From positions 790,180,775-790,244,774 of the forward strand of contig NC_135232.1 in assembly GCF_051348905.1 (NCBI RefSeq): DNA of 64,000 bases, in the 5' to 3' direction. The notes under the pieces were generated by a model that ran no database searches, had not been told where the DNA came from, and saw nothing but the letters and a program-made list of their open reading frames with translations. The position numbers and the translations under genes were made by a program. This stretch comes from Ranitomeya variabilis (Eukaryota > Chordata > Amphibia > Anura > Dendrobatidae). This document shows positions 24,698 through 36,047 of this stretch, in pieces; the first letter of the stretch is position 1, and every line of letters begins with the position of its first letter.

Positions 24698-26023
24698 TAT
24701 TTTAAAGTTTGTGTGACATTCATACTTTGTCTCAGTTGTTGGAAATATGAAAAAGGAAAAAAAATGTATCAGATCTGCACTTCATATTAACATTTAGAGA
24801 AAATTAGAAGCCGTATTTAGGTTTGAACTTGTCAAAGAACGTAGAAGGAGCAGATACTAAAGGCTCATTGACACAAACAATAGCATATAGGGCACAATAA
24901 ATTATTGCATATTGTTTGTCTAGTGATTGGTGTTCTGTTTCCTGTTTTCAGTAGTCCCAAGTTCTTTTTTTAATTTGAACCTTTTTAAAAGTCATTTTTG
25001 TATGTGTTTACAAGATATGCAAAACGTGGACATTCTTTGGCTAAAAAGTGTCGAAATAAGTTTAAAGATGAGAACAGAGTGATATCAGCTGCCTTGTCCT
25101 CATAAACACTTTCTGCTTCGCTAACGAGATCACTGAAATCATATAAGCAGGTAATTTTTGGAGAGCCGAAATTCAGTGGAAATGAGTTTTTTGTTATTAA
25201 GTTAATTTTTATGGTAAGAAATTAGTTTATAATTTTGGACAAATCATCTGATCTCTTTTCATAATAATCTAGCGTTAACACAAATTACCACTATAAAATC
25301 TGAAGCAGTAAACTTTGTGAAAGCCAAATTTTGTATCAGTCTGAAATCTTTTGGCCATTAATGTACAGTCCTAGATATTTTTAGAAAAACTGTAAAAGGA
25401 AAAAATGAGGAAAGGAAAAACTTCTAAAGAAAAGCATTGCTGACTTCTAAAATCAGGATATCTAGCAGGAGTACTCCAGAAAATTTCCCTGCATTTATTT
25501 GGACTAAAACAAATGTTCTCTGATAGTCTTATCATATGGCTAAAATTATTTCCTTTGTTTTGACTAATATCCTTCCCAAACCAGTGTCCCATTAGCGTAC
25601 AATGAAACTGATGTTCCAAGCCATTTTTCTAGGCTTAAGTTCCTAAGGGTCAGTGGCTACTGCATTGAAGCTGTAGAAAGTAAAAAAGATCAAAGCTTGA
25701 GAGTCAGAAACCAGCAAAATCAACCCCTTTTGTGGTCTTGCATACATTACTGTGCCACATTTTACCAACAGGGAACTCTGTTAGTAATTTATAATGAACT
25801 CCTGGCATGTAAGACTAAAAAAGTGCATGTAATGAGTTTTAGTATGAAATAGATCTTTCCCTTTTACATTATATGCATTTTCTTTCTGATCAGTTTTACC
25901 TTTACAAATAAGAAAACAAAAGCAAAGTTCCATAGAGAAAAGAAATCTTTCTGTTATCCAGTCATCAGGAAAATGTTGAGTATCTAGATTTGACAAAACA
26001 CCTACTTCAAGTAAGAGACTTGT

Positions 26024-26109
26024 GGCTCTGTGGCGCAATGGATAGCGCATTGGACTTCTAGGGAACTGATGTGATTCAAAGGTTGTGGGTTCGAGTCCCA
26101 CCAGAGTCA
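26024..26109 (+). tRNA. tRNA-Arg-TCT: tRNA-Arg(UCU), C56
   Basis: All arms match the reference copy. The spacer that follows has GTGTTGAAATAAG in place of GTGTCGAAATAAG near 26463. Probably functional. Confidence 0.94.
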
Positions 26110-27435
26110 TATTTTAAAGTTTGTGTGACATTCATACTTTGTCTCAGTTGTTGGAAATATGAAAAAGGAAAAAAAATGTATCAGATCTGCACTTCATATT
26201 AACATTTAGAGAAAATTAGAAGCCGTATTTAGGTTTGAACTTGTCAAAGAACGTAGAAGGAGCAGATACTAAAGGCTCATTGACACAAACAATAGCATAT
26301 AGGGCACAATAAATTATTGCATATTGTTTGTCTAGTGATTGGTGTTCTGTTTCCTGTTTTCAGTAGTCCCAAGTTCTTTTTTTAATTTGAACCTTTTTAA
26401 AAGTCATTTTTGTATGTGTTTACAAGATATGCAAAACGTGGACATTCTTTGGCTAAAAAGTGTTGAAATAAGTTTAAAGATGAGAACAGAGTGATATCAG
26501 CTGCCTTGTCCTCATAAACACTTTCTGCTTCGCTAACGAGATCACTGAAATCATGTAAGCAAGTAATTTTTGGGGAGCCGAAATTCAGTGGAAATGAGTT
26601 TTTTGTTATTAAGTTAATTTTTATGGTAAGAAATTAGTTTATAATTTTGGACAAATCATCTGAACTCTTTTCATAATAATCTAGCGTTAACACAAATTAC
26701 CACTATAAAATCTGAAGCAGTAAACTTTGTGAAAGCCAAATTTTGTATCAGTCTGAAATCTTTTAGCCATTAATGTACAGTCCTAGATATTTTTAGAAAA
26801 ACTGTAAAAGGAAAAAATGAGGAAAGGAAAAACTTCTAAAGAAAAGCATTGCTGACTTCTAAAATCAGGATATCTAGCAGGAGCACTCCAGAAAATTTCC
26901 CTGCATTTATTTGGACTAAAACAAATGTTCTCTGATAGTCTTATCATATGGCTAAAATTATTTCCTTTGTTTTGACTAATATCCTTCCCAAACCAGTGTC
27001 CCATTAGCGTACAATGAAACTGATGTTCCAAGCCATTTTTCTAGGCTTAAGTTCCTAAGGGTCAGTGGCTACTGCATTGAAGCTGTAGAAAGTAAAAAAG
27101 ATCAAAGCTTGAGAGTCAGAAACCAGCAAAATCAACCCCTTTTGTGGTCTTGCATACATTACTGTGCCACATTTTACCAACAGGGAACTCTGTTAGTAAT
27201 TTATAATGAACTCCTGGCATGTAAGACTAAAAAAGTGCATGTAATGAGTTTTAGTATGAAATAGATCTTTCCCTTTTACATTATATGCATTTTCTTTCTG
27301 ATCAGTTTTACCTTTATAAATAAGAAAACAAAAGCAAAGTTCCATAGAGAAAAGAAATCTTTCTGTTATCCAGTCATCAGGAAAATGTTGAGTATCTAGA
27401 TTTGACAAAACACCTACTTCACGTAAGAGACTTGT

Positions 27436-27521
27436 GGCTCTGTGGCGCAATGGATAGCACATTGGACTTCTAGGGAACTGATGTGATTCAAAGGTTGTGG
27501 GTTCGAGTCCCACCAGAGTCA
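27436..27521 (+). tRNA. tRNA-Arg-TCT: tRNA-Arg(UCU), C56, D-stem mismatch
   Basis: The 3' strand of the D stem reads GCAC instead of GCGC (G24 to A), giving a C11-A24 mismatch. B box, intron and terminator are intact. The change lies just outside the core A box. It may be transcribed but fold or mature less well. The flank reads TTCACGTAAG instead of TTCAAGTAAG. Confidence 0.82.
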
Positions 27522-28847
27522 TATTTTAAAGTTTGTGTGACATTCATACTTTGTCTCAGTTGTTGGAAATATGAAAAAGGAAAAAAAATGTATCAGATCT
27601 GCGCTTAATATTAACATTTAGAGAAAATTAGAAGCCGTATTTAGGTTTGAACTTGTCAAAGAACGTAGAAGGAGCAGATACTAAAGGCTCATTGACACAA
27701 ACAATAGCATATAGGGCACAATAAATTATTGCATATTGTTTGTCTAGTGATTGGTGTTCTGTTTCCTGTTTTCAGTAGTCCCAAGTTCTTTTTTTAATTT
27801 GAACCTTTTTAAAAGTCATTTTTGTATGTGTTTACAAGATATGCAAAACGTGGACATTCTTTGGCTAAAAAGTGTCGAAATAAGTTTAAAGATGAGAACA
27901 GAGTGATATCAGCTGCCTTGTCCTCATAAACACTTTCTGCTTCGCTAACGAGATCACTGAAATCATGTAAGCAGGTAATTTTTGGAGAGCCGAAATTCAG
28001 TGGAAATGAGTTTTTTGTTATTAAGTTAATTTTTATGGTAAGAAATTAGTTTATAATTTTGGACAAATCATCTGATCTCTTTTCATAATAATCTAGCGTT
28101 AACACAAATTACCACTATAAAATCTGAAGCAGTAAACTTTGTGAAAGCCAAATTTTGTATCAGTCTGAAATCTTTTGGCCATTAATGTACAGTCCTAGAT
28201 ATTTTTAGAAAAACTGTAAAAGGAAAAAATGAGGAAAGGAAAAACTTCTAAAGAAAAGCATTGCTGACTTCTAAAATCAGGATATCTAGCAGGAGTACTC
28301 CAGAAAATTTCCCTGCATTTATTTGTACTAAAACAAATGTTCTCTGATAGTCTTATCATATGGCTAAAATTATTTCCTTTGTTTTGACTAATATCCTTCC
28401 CAAACCAGTGTCCCATTAGCGTACAATGAAACTGATGTTCCAAGCCATTTTTCTAGGCTTAAGTTCCTAAGGGTCAGTGGCTACTGCATTGAAGCTGTAG
28501 AAAGTAAAAAAGATCAAAGCTTGAGAGTCAGAAACCAGCAAAATCAACCCCTTTTGTGGTCTTGCATACATTACTGTGCCACATTTTACCAACAGGGAAC
28601 TCTGTTAGTAATTTATAATGAACTCCTGGCATGTAAGACTAAAAAAGTGCATGTAATGAGTTTTAGTATGAAATAGATCTTTCCCTTTTACATTATATGC
28701 ATTTTCTTTCTGATCAGTTTTACCTTTACAAATAAGAAAACAAAAGCAAAGTTCCATAGAGAAAAGAAATCTTTCTGTTATCCAGTCATCAGGAAAATGT
28801 TGAGTATCTAGATTTGACAAAAAACCTACTTCAAGTAGGAGACTTGT

Positions 28848-28933
28848 GGCTCTGTGGCGCAATGGATAGCGCATTGGACTTCTAGGGAACTGATGTGATT
28901 CAAAGGTTGTGGGTTTGAGTCCCACCAGAGTCA
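28848..28933 (+). tRNA. tRNA-Arg-TCT: tRNA-Arg(UCU), T56 variant
   Basis: C56 is T; the rest of the gene matches the reference. The upstream flank has two private changes (ACAAAAAACC and CAAGTAGGAG). Activity doubtful. Confidence 0.72.
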
Positions 28934-30255
28934 TATTTTAAAGTTTGTGTGACATTCATACTTTGTCTCAGTTGTTGGAAATATGAAAAAGGAAAAAAAA
29001 TGTATCAGATCTGCGCTTAATATTAACATTTAGAGAAAATTAGAAGCCGTATTTAGGTTTGAACTTGTCAAAGAACGTAGAAGGAGCAGATACTAAAGGC
29101 TCATTGACACAAACAATAGCATATAGGGCACAATAAATTATTGCATATTGTTTGTCTAGTGATTGGTGTTCTGTTTCCTGTTTTCAGTAGTCCCAAGTTC
29201 TTTTTTTAATTTGAACCTTTTTAAAAGTCATTTTTGTATGTGTTTACAAGATATGCAAAACGTGGACATTCTTTGGCTAAAAAGTGTCGAAATAAGTTTA
29301 AAGATGAGAACAGAGTGATATCAGCTGCCTTGTCCTCATAAACACTTTCTGCTTCGCTAACAAGATCACTGAAATCATGTAAGCAAGTAATTTTTGGAGA
29401 GCCGAAATTCAGTGGAAATGAGTTTTTTGTTATTAAGTTAATTTTTATGGTAAGAAATTAGTTTATAATTTTGGACAAATCATCTGAACTCTTTTCATAA
29501 TAATCTAGCGTTAACACAAATTACCACTATAAAATCTGAAGCAGTAAACTTTGTGAAAGCCAAATTTTGTATCAGTCTGAAATCTTTTGGCCATTAATGT
29601 ACAGTCCTAGATATTTTTAGAAAAACTGTAAAAGGAAAAAATGAGGAAAGGAAAAACTTCTAAAGAAAAGCATAGCTGACTTCTAAAATCAGGATATCTA
29701 GCAGGAGCACTCCAGAAAATTTCCCTGCATTCATTTGGACTAAAACAAATGTTCTCTGATAGTCTTATCATATGGCTAAAATTATTTCCTTTGTTTTGAC
29801 TAATATCCTTCCCAAACCAGTGTCCCATTAGCGTACAACGAAACTGATGTTCCAAGCCATTTTTCTAGGCTTAAGTTCCTAAGGGTCAGTGGCTACTGCA
29901 TTGAAGCTGTAGAAAGTAAAAAAGATCAAAGCTTGAGAGTCAGAAACCAGCAAAATCAACCCCTTTTGTGGTCTTGCATACATTACTGTGCCACATTTTA
30001 CCAACAGGGAACTCTGTTAGTAATTTATAATGAACTCCTGGCATGTAAGACTAAAAAAGTGCATGTAATGAGTTTTAGTATGAAATAGATCTTTCCCTTT
30101 TACATTATATGCATTTTCTTTCTGATCAGTTTTACCTTTACAAATAAGAAAACAAAAGCAAAGTTCCATAGAGAAAAGAAATCTTTCTGTTATCCAGTCA
30201 TCAGGAAAATGTTGAGTATCTAGATTTGAACACCTACTTCAAGTAAGAGACTTGT

Positions 30256-30341
30256 GGCTCTGTGGCGCAATGGATAGCGCATTGGACTTCTAGAGAACTG
30301 ATGTGATTCAAAGGTTGTGGGTTCGAGTCCCACCGAAGTCA
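30256..30341 (+). tRNA. tRNA-Arg-TCT: tRNA-Arg(UCU), C56, weakened acceptor stem
   Basis: The 3' acceptor strand is CGAAGTC instead of CAGAGTC, giving a T6-G67 wobble and a C5-A68 mismatch. The intron begins GAGAAC instead of GGGAAC. The B box is intact. A 4-bp deletion lies in the flank (GATTTGAACACC). It may be transcribed, but the weakened acceptor stem would hinder RNase P/Z processing or charging. Confidence 0.7.
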
Positions 30342-30889
30342 TATTTTAAAGTTTGTGTGACATTAATACTTTGTCTCAGTTGTTGTTGGAAATATGAAAA
30401 AGGAAAAAAAATGTGTCAGATCTGCGCTTCATATTAACATTTAGAGAAAATTAGAAGCCGTATTTAGGTTTGAACTTGTCAAAGAATGTAGATGGAGCAG
30501 CTACTAAAGGCTCATTGACACAAACAATAGCATATAGGGCACAATAAATTATTGCATATTGTTTGTCTAGTGATTGGTGTTCTGTTTCCTGTTTTCACTA
30601 ATCCCAAGTTCTTTTTTTAATTTGAACCTTTTTAAAAGTCATTTTTGTATGTGTTTACAAGATATGCAAAACGTGGACATTCTTTGGCTGAAAAGTGTCA
30701 AAATATGTTTAAAGATGAGAACAGAGTGATATCAGCTGCCTTGTCCTCATAAACACTTTCTGCTTCGCTAACGAGATCACTGAAATCATGTAAGCAGGTA
30801 ATTTTTGGAGAGCCGAAATTCAGTGGAAATGAGTTTTTTGTTATTAAGTTAATTTTTTATGGTAAGAAATTAGTTTATAATTTTGGACA

Positions 30890-30991
30890 AATCATCTGAT
30901 CTCTTTTCATAATAATCTAGCGTTAACACAAATTACCACTAATCATCTGATCTCTTTTCAGAATAATCTAGAGTTAACACATATTACCACT
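30890..30991 (+). repeat. 51-bp tandem duplication in spacer
   Basis: The segment starting AATCATCTGATCTC and ending TTACCACT occurs at 30890-30940 and again at 30941-30991. The second copy has three substitutions (CAGAAT for CATAAT, TAGAGTT for TAGCGTT, CATATT for CAAATT). No other unit has it. Confidence 0.92.
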
Positions 30992-31223
30992 ATAAAATCT
31001 GAAGCAGTAAACTTTGTGAAAGCTAAATTTTGTATCAGTCTGAAATCTTTTGGCCATTAATGTACAGTCCTATAAATTTTTAGAAAAACTGTAAAAGGAA
31101 AAAATAAGGAAAGGAAAAACTTCTAAAGAAAAGCATAGCTGACTTCTAAAATCAGGATATCTAGCAGGAGCACTACTGAAAATTTCCCTGCATTTATTTG
31201 GACTAAAACAAATGTTCTCTGAT

Positions 31224-31246
31224 AATTTTAGCCATATGATAAGACT
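31224..31246. other. 23-bp in-place micro-inversion
   Basis: Other units read GATAGTCTTATCATATGG...AAAATTATTTCC at this place. Here the 23 bases between GAT and ATTTCC are the exact reverse complement (starting AATTTTAGCC, ending ATAAGACT) with no base gained or lost. The flanks offer only an AT/AT inverted repeat. It is unique to this unit. Confidence 0.92.
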
Positions 31247-31722
31247 ATTTCCTTTGTTTTGACTAATATTCTTCCCAAACCAGTGTCCCATTAGCGTACA
31301 ACGAAACTGATGTTCGAAGCCATTTTTCTAGGCTTAAGTTCCTAAGGGTCAGTGGCTACTGCATTGAAGCTGTAGAAAGTAAAAAAGATCAAAGCTTGAG
31401 AGTTAGAAACCAGCAAAAGCAACCCCTTTTGTGGTCTTGCATACATTACTGTGCCACACTTTACCAACAGGGAACTCTGTTAGTAATTTATAATGAACTC
31501 CTGGCATGTAAGACTAAAAAAGTGCATGTAATGAGTTTTAGTATGAAATAGATCTTTCCCTTTTACAATATATGCATTTTCTTTCTGATCAGTTTTACCT
31601 TTACAAATAAGAAAACAAAAGCAAAGTTACAAAGAGAAAATAAATCTTTCTGTTATCCAGTCATCAGGAAGATGTTGAGAATCTAGATTTGACAAAACAC
31701 CTACTTCAAGTAAGAGACTTGT

Positions 31723-31808
31723 GGCTCTGTGGCGCAATGGATAGCGCGTTGCACTTCTAGGGAGCTGATGTGATTCAAAGGTTGTGGGTTCCAGTACCCC
31801 CAGAGTCG
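31723..31808 (+). pseudogene. tRNA-Arg(UCU) pseudogene, degenerate
   Basis: The anticodon TCT, the 86-bp length and the T4 remain, but A26 is G, and G30 is C (mismatch with T40). The intron has an A-to-G change. The T arm reads GGGTTCCAGTACCCCC, which alters B-box positions 57 and 61 and T-stem pairs. The discriminator is G. This is the most diverged full-length copy, and not expected to function. Confidence 0.8.
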
Positions 31809-33137
31809 TGTTTTGAAGTTTGTGTGACATTCATACTTTGTCTCAGTTGTTGTTGGAAATATGAAAAAGGATAAAAAATGTATCAGATCTCCACTTCATA
31901 TTAACATTTAGAGAAAATTAGAAGCCGTATTTAGGATTGAACTTGTCAAAGAACGTAGAAGGAGCAGATACTAAAGGCTCATTGACACAAACGATAGCAT
32001 ATAGCGCACAGTAAATTATTACATATTTTTTGTCTAGTGGTTGGTGTTCTGTTTCCTGTTTTCAGTAGTCCCAAGTTCTTTTTTTTAATTTGAACATTTT
32101 TAAAAGTCGTTTTTGTATGTGTTTACAAGATATGCAAAACGTGGACATTCTTTGGCTAAAAAGTGTCGAAATAAGTTTAAAGATGAGAACAGAGTGATAT
32201 CAGCTGCCTTGTCCTCATAAACACTTTCTGCTTCGCTAACGAGATCACTGAAATCATGTAAGCAGGTAATTTTTGGAGAGCCGAAATTCAGTGGAAATGA
32301 GTTTTTTGTTATTAAGTTAATTTTTATGGTAAGAAATTAGTTTATAATTTTGGACAAATCATCTGATCTCTTTTCATAATAATCTAGCGTTAACACAAAT
32401 TACCACTATAAAATCTGAAGCAGTAAACTTTGTGAAAGCCAAATTTTGTATCAGTCTGAAATCTTTTGGCCATTAATGTACAGTCCTAGATATTTTTAGA
32501 AAAACTGTAAAAGGAAAAAATGAGGAAAGGAAAAACTTCTAAAGAAAGCATAGCTGACTTCTAAAATCAGGATATCTAGCAGGAGCACTCCAGAAAATTT
32601 CCCTGCATTCATTTGGACTAAAACAAATGTTCTCTGATAGTCTTATCATATGGCTAAAATTATTTCCTTTGTTTTGACTAATATCCTTCCCAAACCAGTG
32701 TCCCATTAGCGTACAACGAAACTGATGTTCCAAGCCATTTTTCTAGGCTTAAGTTCCTAAGGGTCAGTGGCTACTGCATTGAAGCTGTAGAAAGTAAAAA
32801 AGATCAAAGCTTGAGAGTCAGAAACCAGCAAAATCAACCCCTTTTGTGGTCTTGCATACATTACTGTGCCACATTTTACCAACAGGGAACTCTGTTAGTA
32901 ATTTATAATGAACTCCTGGCATGTAAGACTAAAAAAGTGCATGTAATGAGTTTTAGTATGAAATAGATCTTTCCCTTTTACATTATATGCATTTTCTTTC
33001 TGATCAGTTTTACCTTTACAAATAAGAAAACAAAAGCAAAGTTCCATAGAGAAAAGAAATCTTTCTGTTATCCAGTCATCAGGAAAATGTTGAGTATCTC
33101 GATTTGACAAAACACCTACTTCAAGTAAGAGACTTGT
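31809..33137. other. Spacer of divergent unit, no gene seen
   Basis: First part diverged (GGATAAAAAATG, CTCCACTTC, ATAGCGCACAGTAAATTATTACATATTTTTTG), which also disturbs the nested inverted repeat. From about 32107 it returns to standard sequence, apart from a one-base loss near 32545 (AAAGAAAGCATAGC). The sharp change from diverged to standard sequence suggests a conversion or crossover end point. Confidence 0.75.
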
Positions 33138-33223
33138 GGCTCTGTGGCGCAATGGATAGCGCATTGGACTTCTAGGGAACTGATGTGATTCAAAGGTTGT
33201 GGGTTTGAGTCCCACCAGAGTCA
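33138..33223 (+). tRNA. tRNA-Arg-TCT: tRNA-Arg(UCU), T56 variant (TCTCGA lineage)
   Basis: C56 is T. The upstream flank has TCTCGA where most units have TCTAGA (C at 33100). The following spacer has CCTGCTTTCAG and TCCTAATAAAC. These linked markers define a unit lineage. Activity doubtful. Confidence 0.72.
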
Positions 33224-34549
33224 TATTTTAAAGTTTGTGTGACATTCATACTTTGTCTCAGTTGTTGGAAATATGAAAAAGGAAAAAAAATGTATCAGAT
33301 CTGCGCTTAATATTAACATTTAGAGAAAATTAGAAGCCGTATTTAGGTTTGAACTTGTCAAAGAACGTAGAAGGAGCAGATACTAAAGGCTCATTGACAC
33401 AAACAATAGCATATAGGGCACAATAAATTATTGCATATTGTTTGTCTAGTGATTGGTGTTCTGTTTCCTGCTTTCAGTAGTCCCAAGTTCTTTTTTTAAT
33501 TTGAACCTTTTTAAAAGTCATTTTTGTATGTGTTTACAAGATATGCAAAACGTGGACATTCTTTGGCTAAAAAGTGTCGAAATAAGTTTAAAGATGAGAA
33601 CAGAGTGATATCAGCTGCCTTGTCCTAATAAACACTTTCTGCTTCGCTAACGAGATCACTGAAATCATGTAAGCAAGTAATTTTTGGAGAGCCGAAATTC
33701 AGTGGAAATGAGTTTTTTGTTATTAAGTTAATTTTTATGGTAAGAAATTAGTTTATAATTTTGGACAAATCATCTGAACTCTTTTCATAATAATCTAGCG
33801 TTAACACAAATTACCACTATAAAATCTGAAGCAGTAAACTTTGTGAAAGCCAAATTTTGTATCAGTCTGAAATCTTTTGGCCATTAATGTACAGTCCTAG
33901 ATATTTTTAGAAAAACTGTAAAAGGAAAAAATGAGGAAAGGAAAAACTTCTAAAGAAAAGCATTGCTGACTTCTAAAATCAGGATATCTAGCAGGAGTAC
34001 TCCAGAAAATTTCCCTGCATTTATTTGGACTAAAACAAATGTTCTCTGATAGTCTTATCATATGGCTAAAATTATTTCCTTTGTTTTGACTAATATCCTT
34101 CCCAAACCAGTGTCCCATTAGCGTACAATGAAACTGATGTTCCAAGCCATTTTTCTAGGCTTAAGTTCCTAAGGGTCAGTGGCTACTGCATTGAAGCTGT
34201 AGAAAGTAAAAAAGATCAAAGCTTGAGAGTCAGAAACCAGCAAAATCAACCCCTTTTGTGGTCTTGCATACATTACTGTGCCACATTTTACCAACAGGGA
34301 ACTCTGTTAGTAATTTATAATGAACTCCTGGCATGTAAGACTAAAAAAGTGCATGTAATGAGTTTTAGTATGAAATAGATCTTTCCCTTTTACATTATAT
34401 GCATTTTCTTTCTGATCAGTTTTACCTTTACAAATAAGAAAACAAAAGCAAAGTTCCATAGAGAAAAGAAATCTTTCTGTTATCCAGTCATCAGGAAAAT
34501 GTTGAGTATCTCGATTTGACAAAACACCTACTTCAAGTAAGAGACTTGT

Positions 34550-34635
34550 GGCTCTGTGGCGCAATGGATAGCGCATTGGACTTCTAGGGAACTGATGTGA
34601 TTCAAAGGTTGTGGGTTTGAGTCCCACCAGAGTCA
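34550..34635 (+). tRNA. tRNA-Arg-TCT: tRNA-Arg(UCU), T56 variant (TCTCGA lineage)
   Basis: Same T56 gene and TCTCGA flank (C at 34512) as the preceding unit. Activity doubtful. Confidence 0.72.
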
Positions 34636-35961
34636 TATTTTAAAGTTTGTGTGACATTCATACTTTGTCTCAGTTGTTGGAAATATGAAAAAGGAAAAAA
34701 AATGTATCAGATCTGCGCTTAATATTAACATTTAGAGAAAATTAGAAGCCGTATTTAGGTTTGAACTTGTCAAAGAACGTAGAAGGAGCAGATACTAAAG
34801 GCTCATTGACACAAACAATAGCATATAGGGCACAATAAATTATTGCATATTGTTTGTCTAGTGATTGGTGTTCTGTTTCCTGCTTTCAGTAGTCCCAAGT
34901 TCTTTTTTTAATTTGAACCTTTTTAAAAGTCATTTTTGTATGTGTTTACAAGATATGCAAAACGTGGACATTCTTTGGCTAAAAAGTGTCGAAATAAGTT
35001 TAAAGATGAGAACAGAGTGATATCAGCTGCCTTGTCCTAATAAACACTTTCTGCTTCGCTAACGAGATCACTGAAATCATGTAAGCAAGTAATTTTTGGA
35101 GAGCCGAAATTCAGTGGAAATGAGTTTTTTGTTATTAAGTTAATTTTTATGGTAAGAAATTAGTTTATAATTTTGGACAAATCATCTGAACTCTTTTCAT
35201 AATAATCTAGCGTTAACACAAATTACCACTATAAAATCTGAAGCAGTAAACTTTGTGAAAGCCAAATTTTGTATCAGTCTGAAATCTTTTGGCCATTAAT
35301 GTACAGTCCTAGATATTTTTAGAAAAACTGTAAAAGGAAAAAATGAGGAAAGGAAAAACTTCTAAAGAAAAGCATAGCTGACTTCTAAAATCAGGATATC
35401 TAGCAGGAGCACTCCAGAAAATTTCCCTGCATTCATTTGGACTAAAACAAATGTTCTCTGATAGTCTTATCATATGGCTAAAATTATTTCCTTTGTTTTG
35501 ACTAATATCCTTCCCAAACCAGTGTCCCATTAGCGTACAACGAAACTGATGTTCCAAGCCATTTTTCTAGGCTTAAGTTCCTAAGGGTCAGTGGCTACTG
35601 CACTGAAGCTGTAGAAAGTAAAAAAGATCAAAGCTTGAGAGTCAGAAACCAGCAAAATCAACCCCTTTTGTGGTCTTGCATACATTACTGTGCCACATTT
35701 TACCAACAGGGAACTCTGTTAGTAATTTATAATGAACTCCTGGCATGTAAGACTAAAAAAGTGCATGTAATGAGTTTTAGTATGAAATAGATCTTTCCCT
35801 TTTACATTATATGCATTTTCTTTCTGATCAGTTTTACCTTTACAAATAAGAAAACAAAAGCAAAGTTCCATAGAGAAAAGAAATCTTTCTGTTATCCAGT
35901 CATCAGGAAAATGTTGAGTATCTAGATTTGACAAAACACCTACTTCAAGTAAGAGACTTGT

Positions 35962-36047
35962 GGCTCTGTGGCGCAATGGATAGCGCATTGGACTTCTAGG
36001 GAACTGATGTGATTCAAAGGTTGTGGGTTCGAGTCCCACCAGAGTCA
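35962..36047 (+). tRNA. tRNA-Arg-TCT: tRNA-Arg(UCU), C56
   Basis: Matches the reference copy in all arms, intron and B box; TCTAGA flank. Probably functional. Confidence 0.94.

Larger units (their letters stand above)
18430..25941 (+). repeat. 2,826-bp dimer repeat, ~2.7 copies
   Basis: A two-unit block (scrambled-T-arm tRNA plus C56/G69 tRNA) recurs at 2,826 bp: genes at 18957/21783/24609 and 20372/23198. Identity at this offset begins after the mismatch 18429/21255 and ends before 23116/25942. The 2,826 bp equals one unit of 1,411 plus one of 1,415. Private markers inside include AAAATAAATC and CAGGTAAATG before the C56 genes, TTTATCAG after the A run, and ATCATATAAGC. Confidence 0.85.
30256..33137 (+). 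repeat. Divergent island of two eroded units
   Basis: These two units differ from the rest at many more sites than any neighbours. Changes seen include TTGTTGTTGG (+3) after both genes, an extra T in TTTTTTATGG near 30860, TATAAATTT for TAGATATTT near 31070, many single substitutions, a 51-bp tandem duplication, a 23-bp inversion and two damaged tRNA genes. They look older or less often homogenised than the flanking blocks, although they lie well inside the array. Confidence 0.8.
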
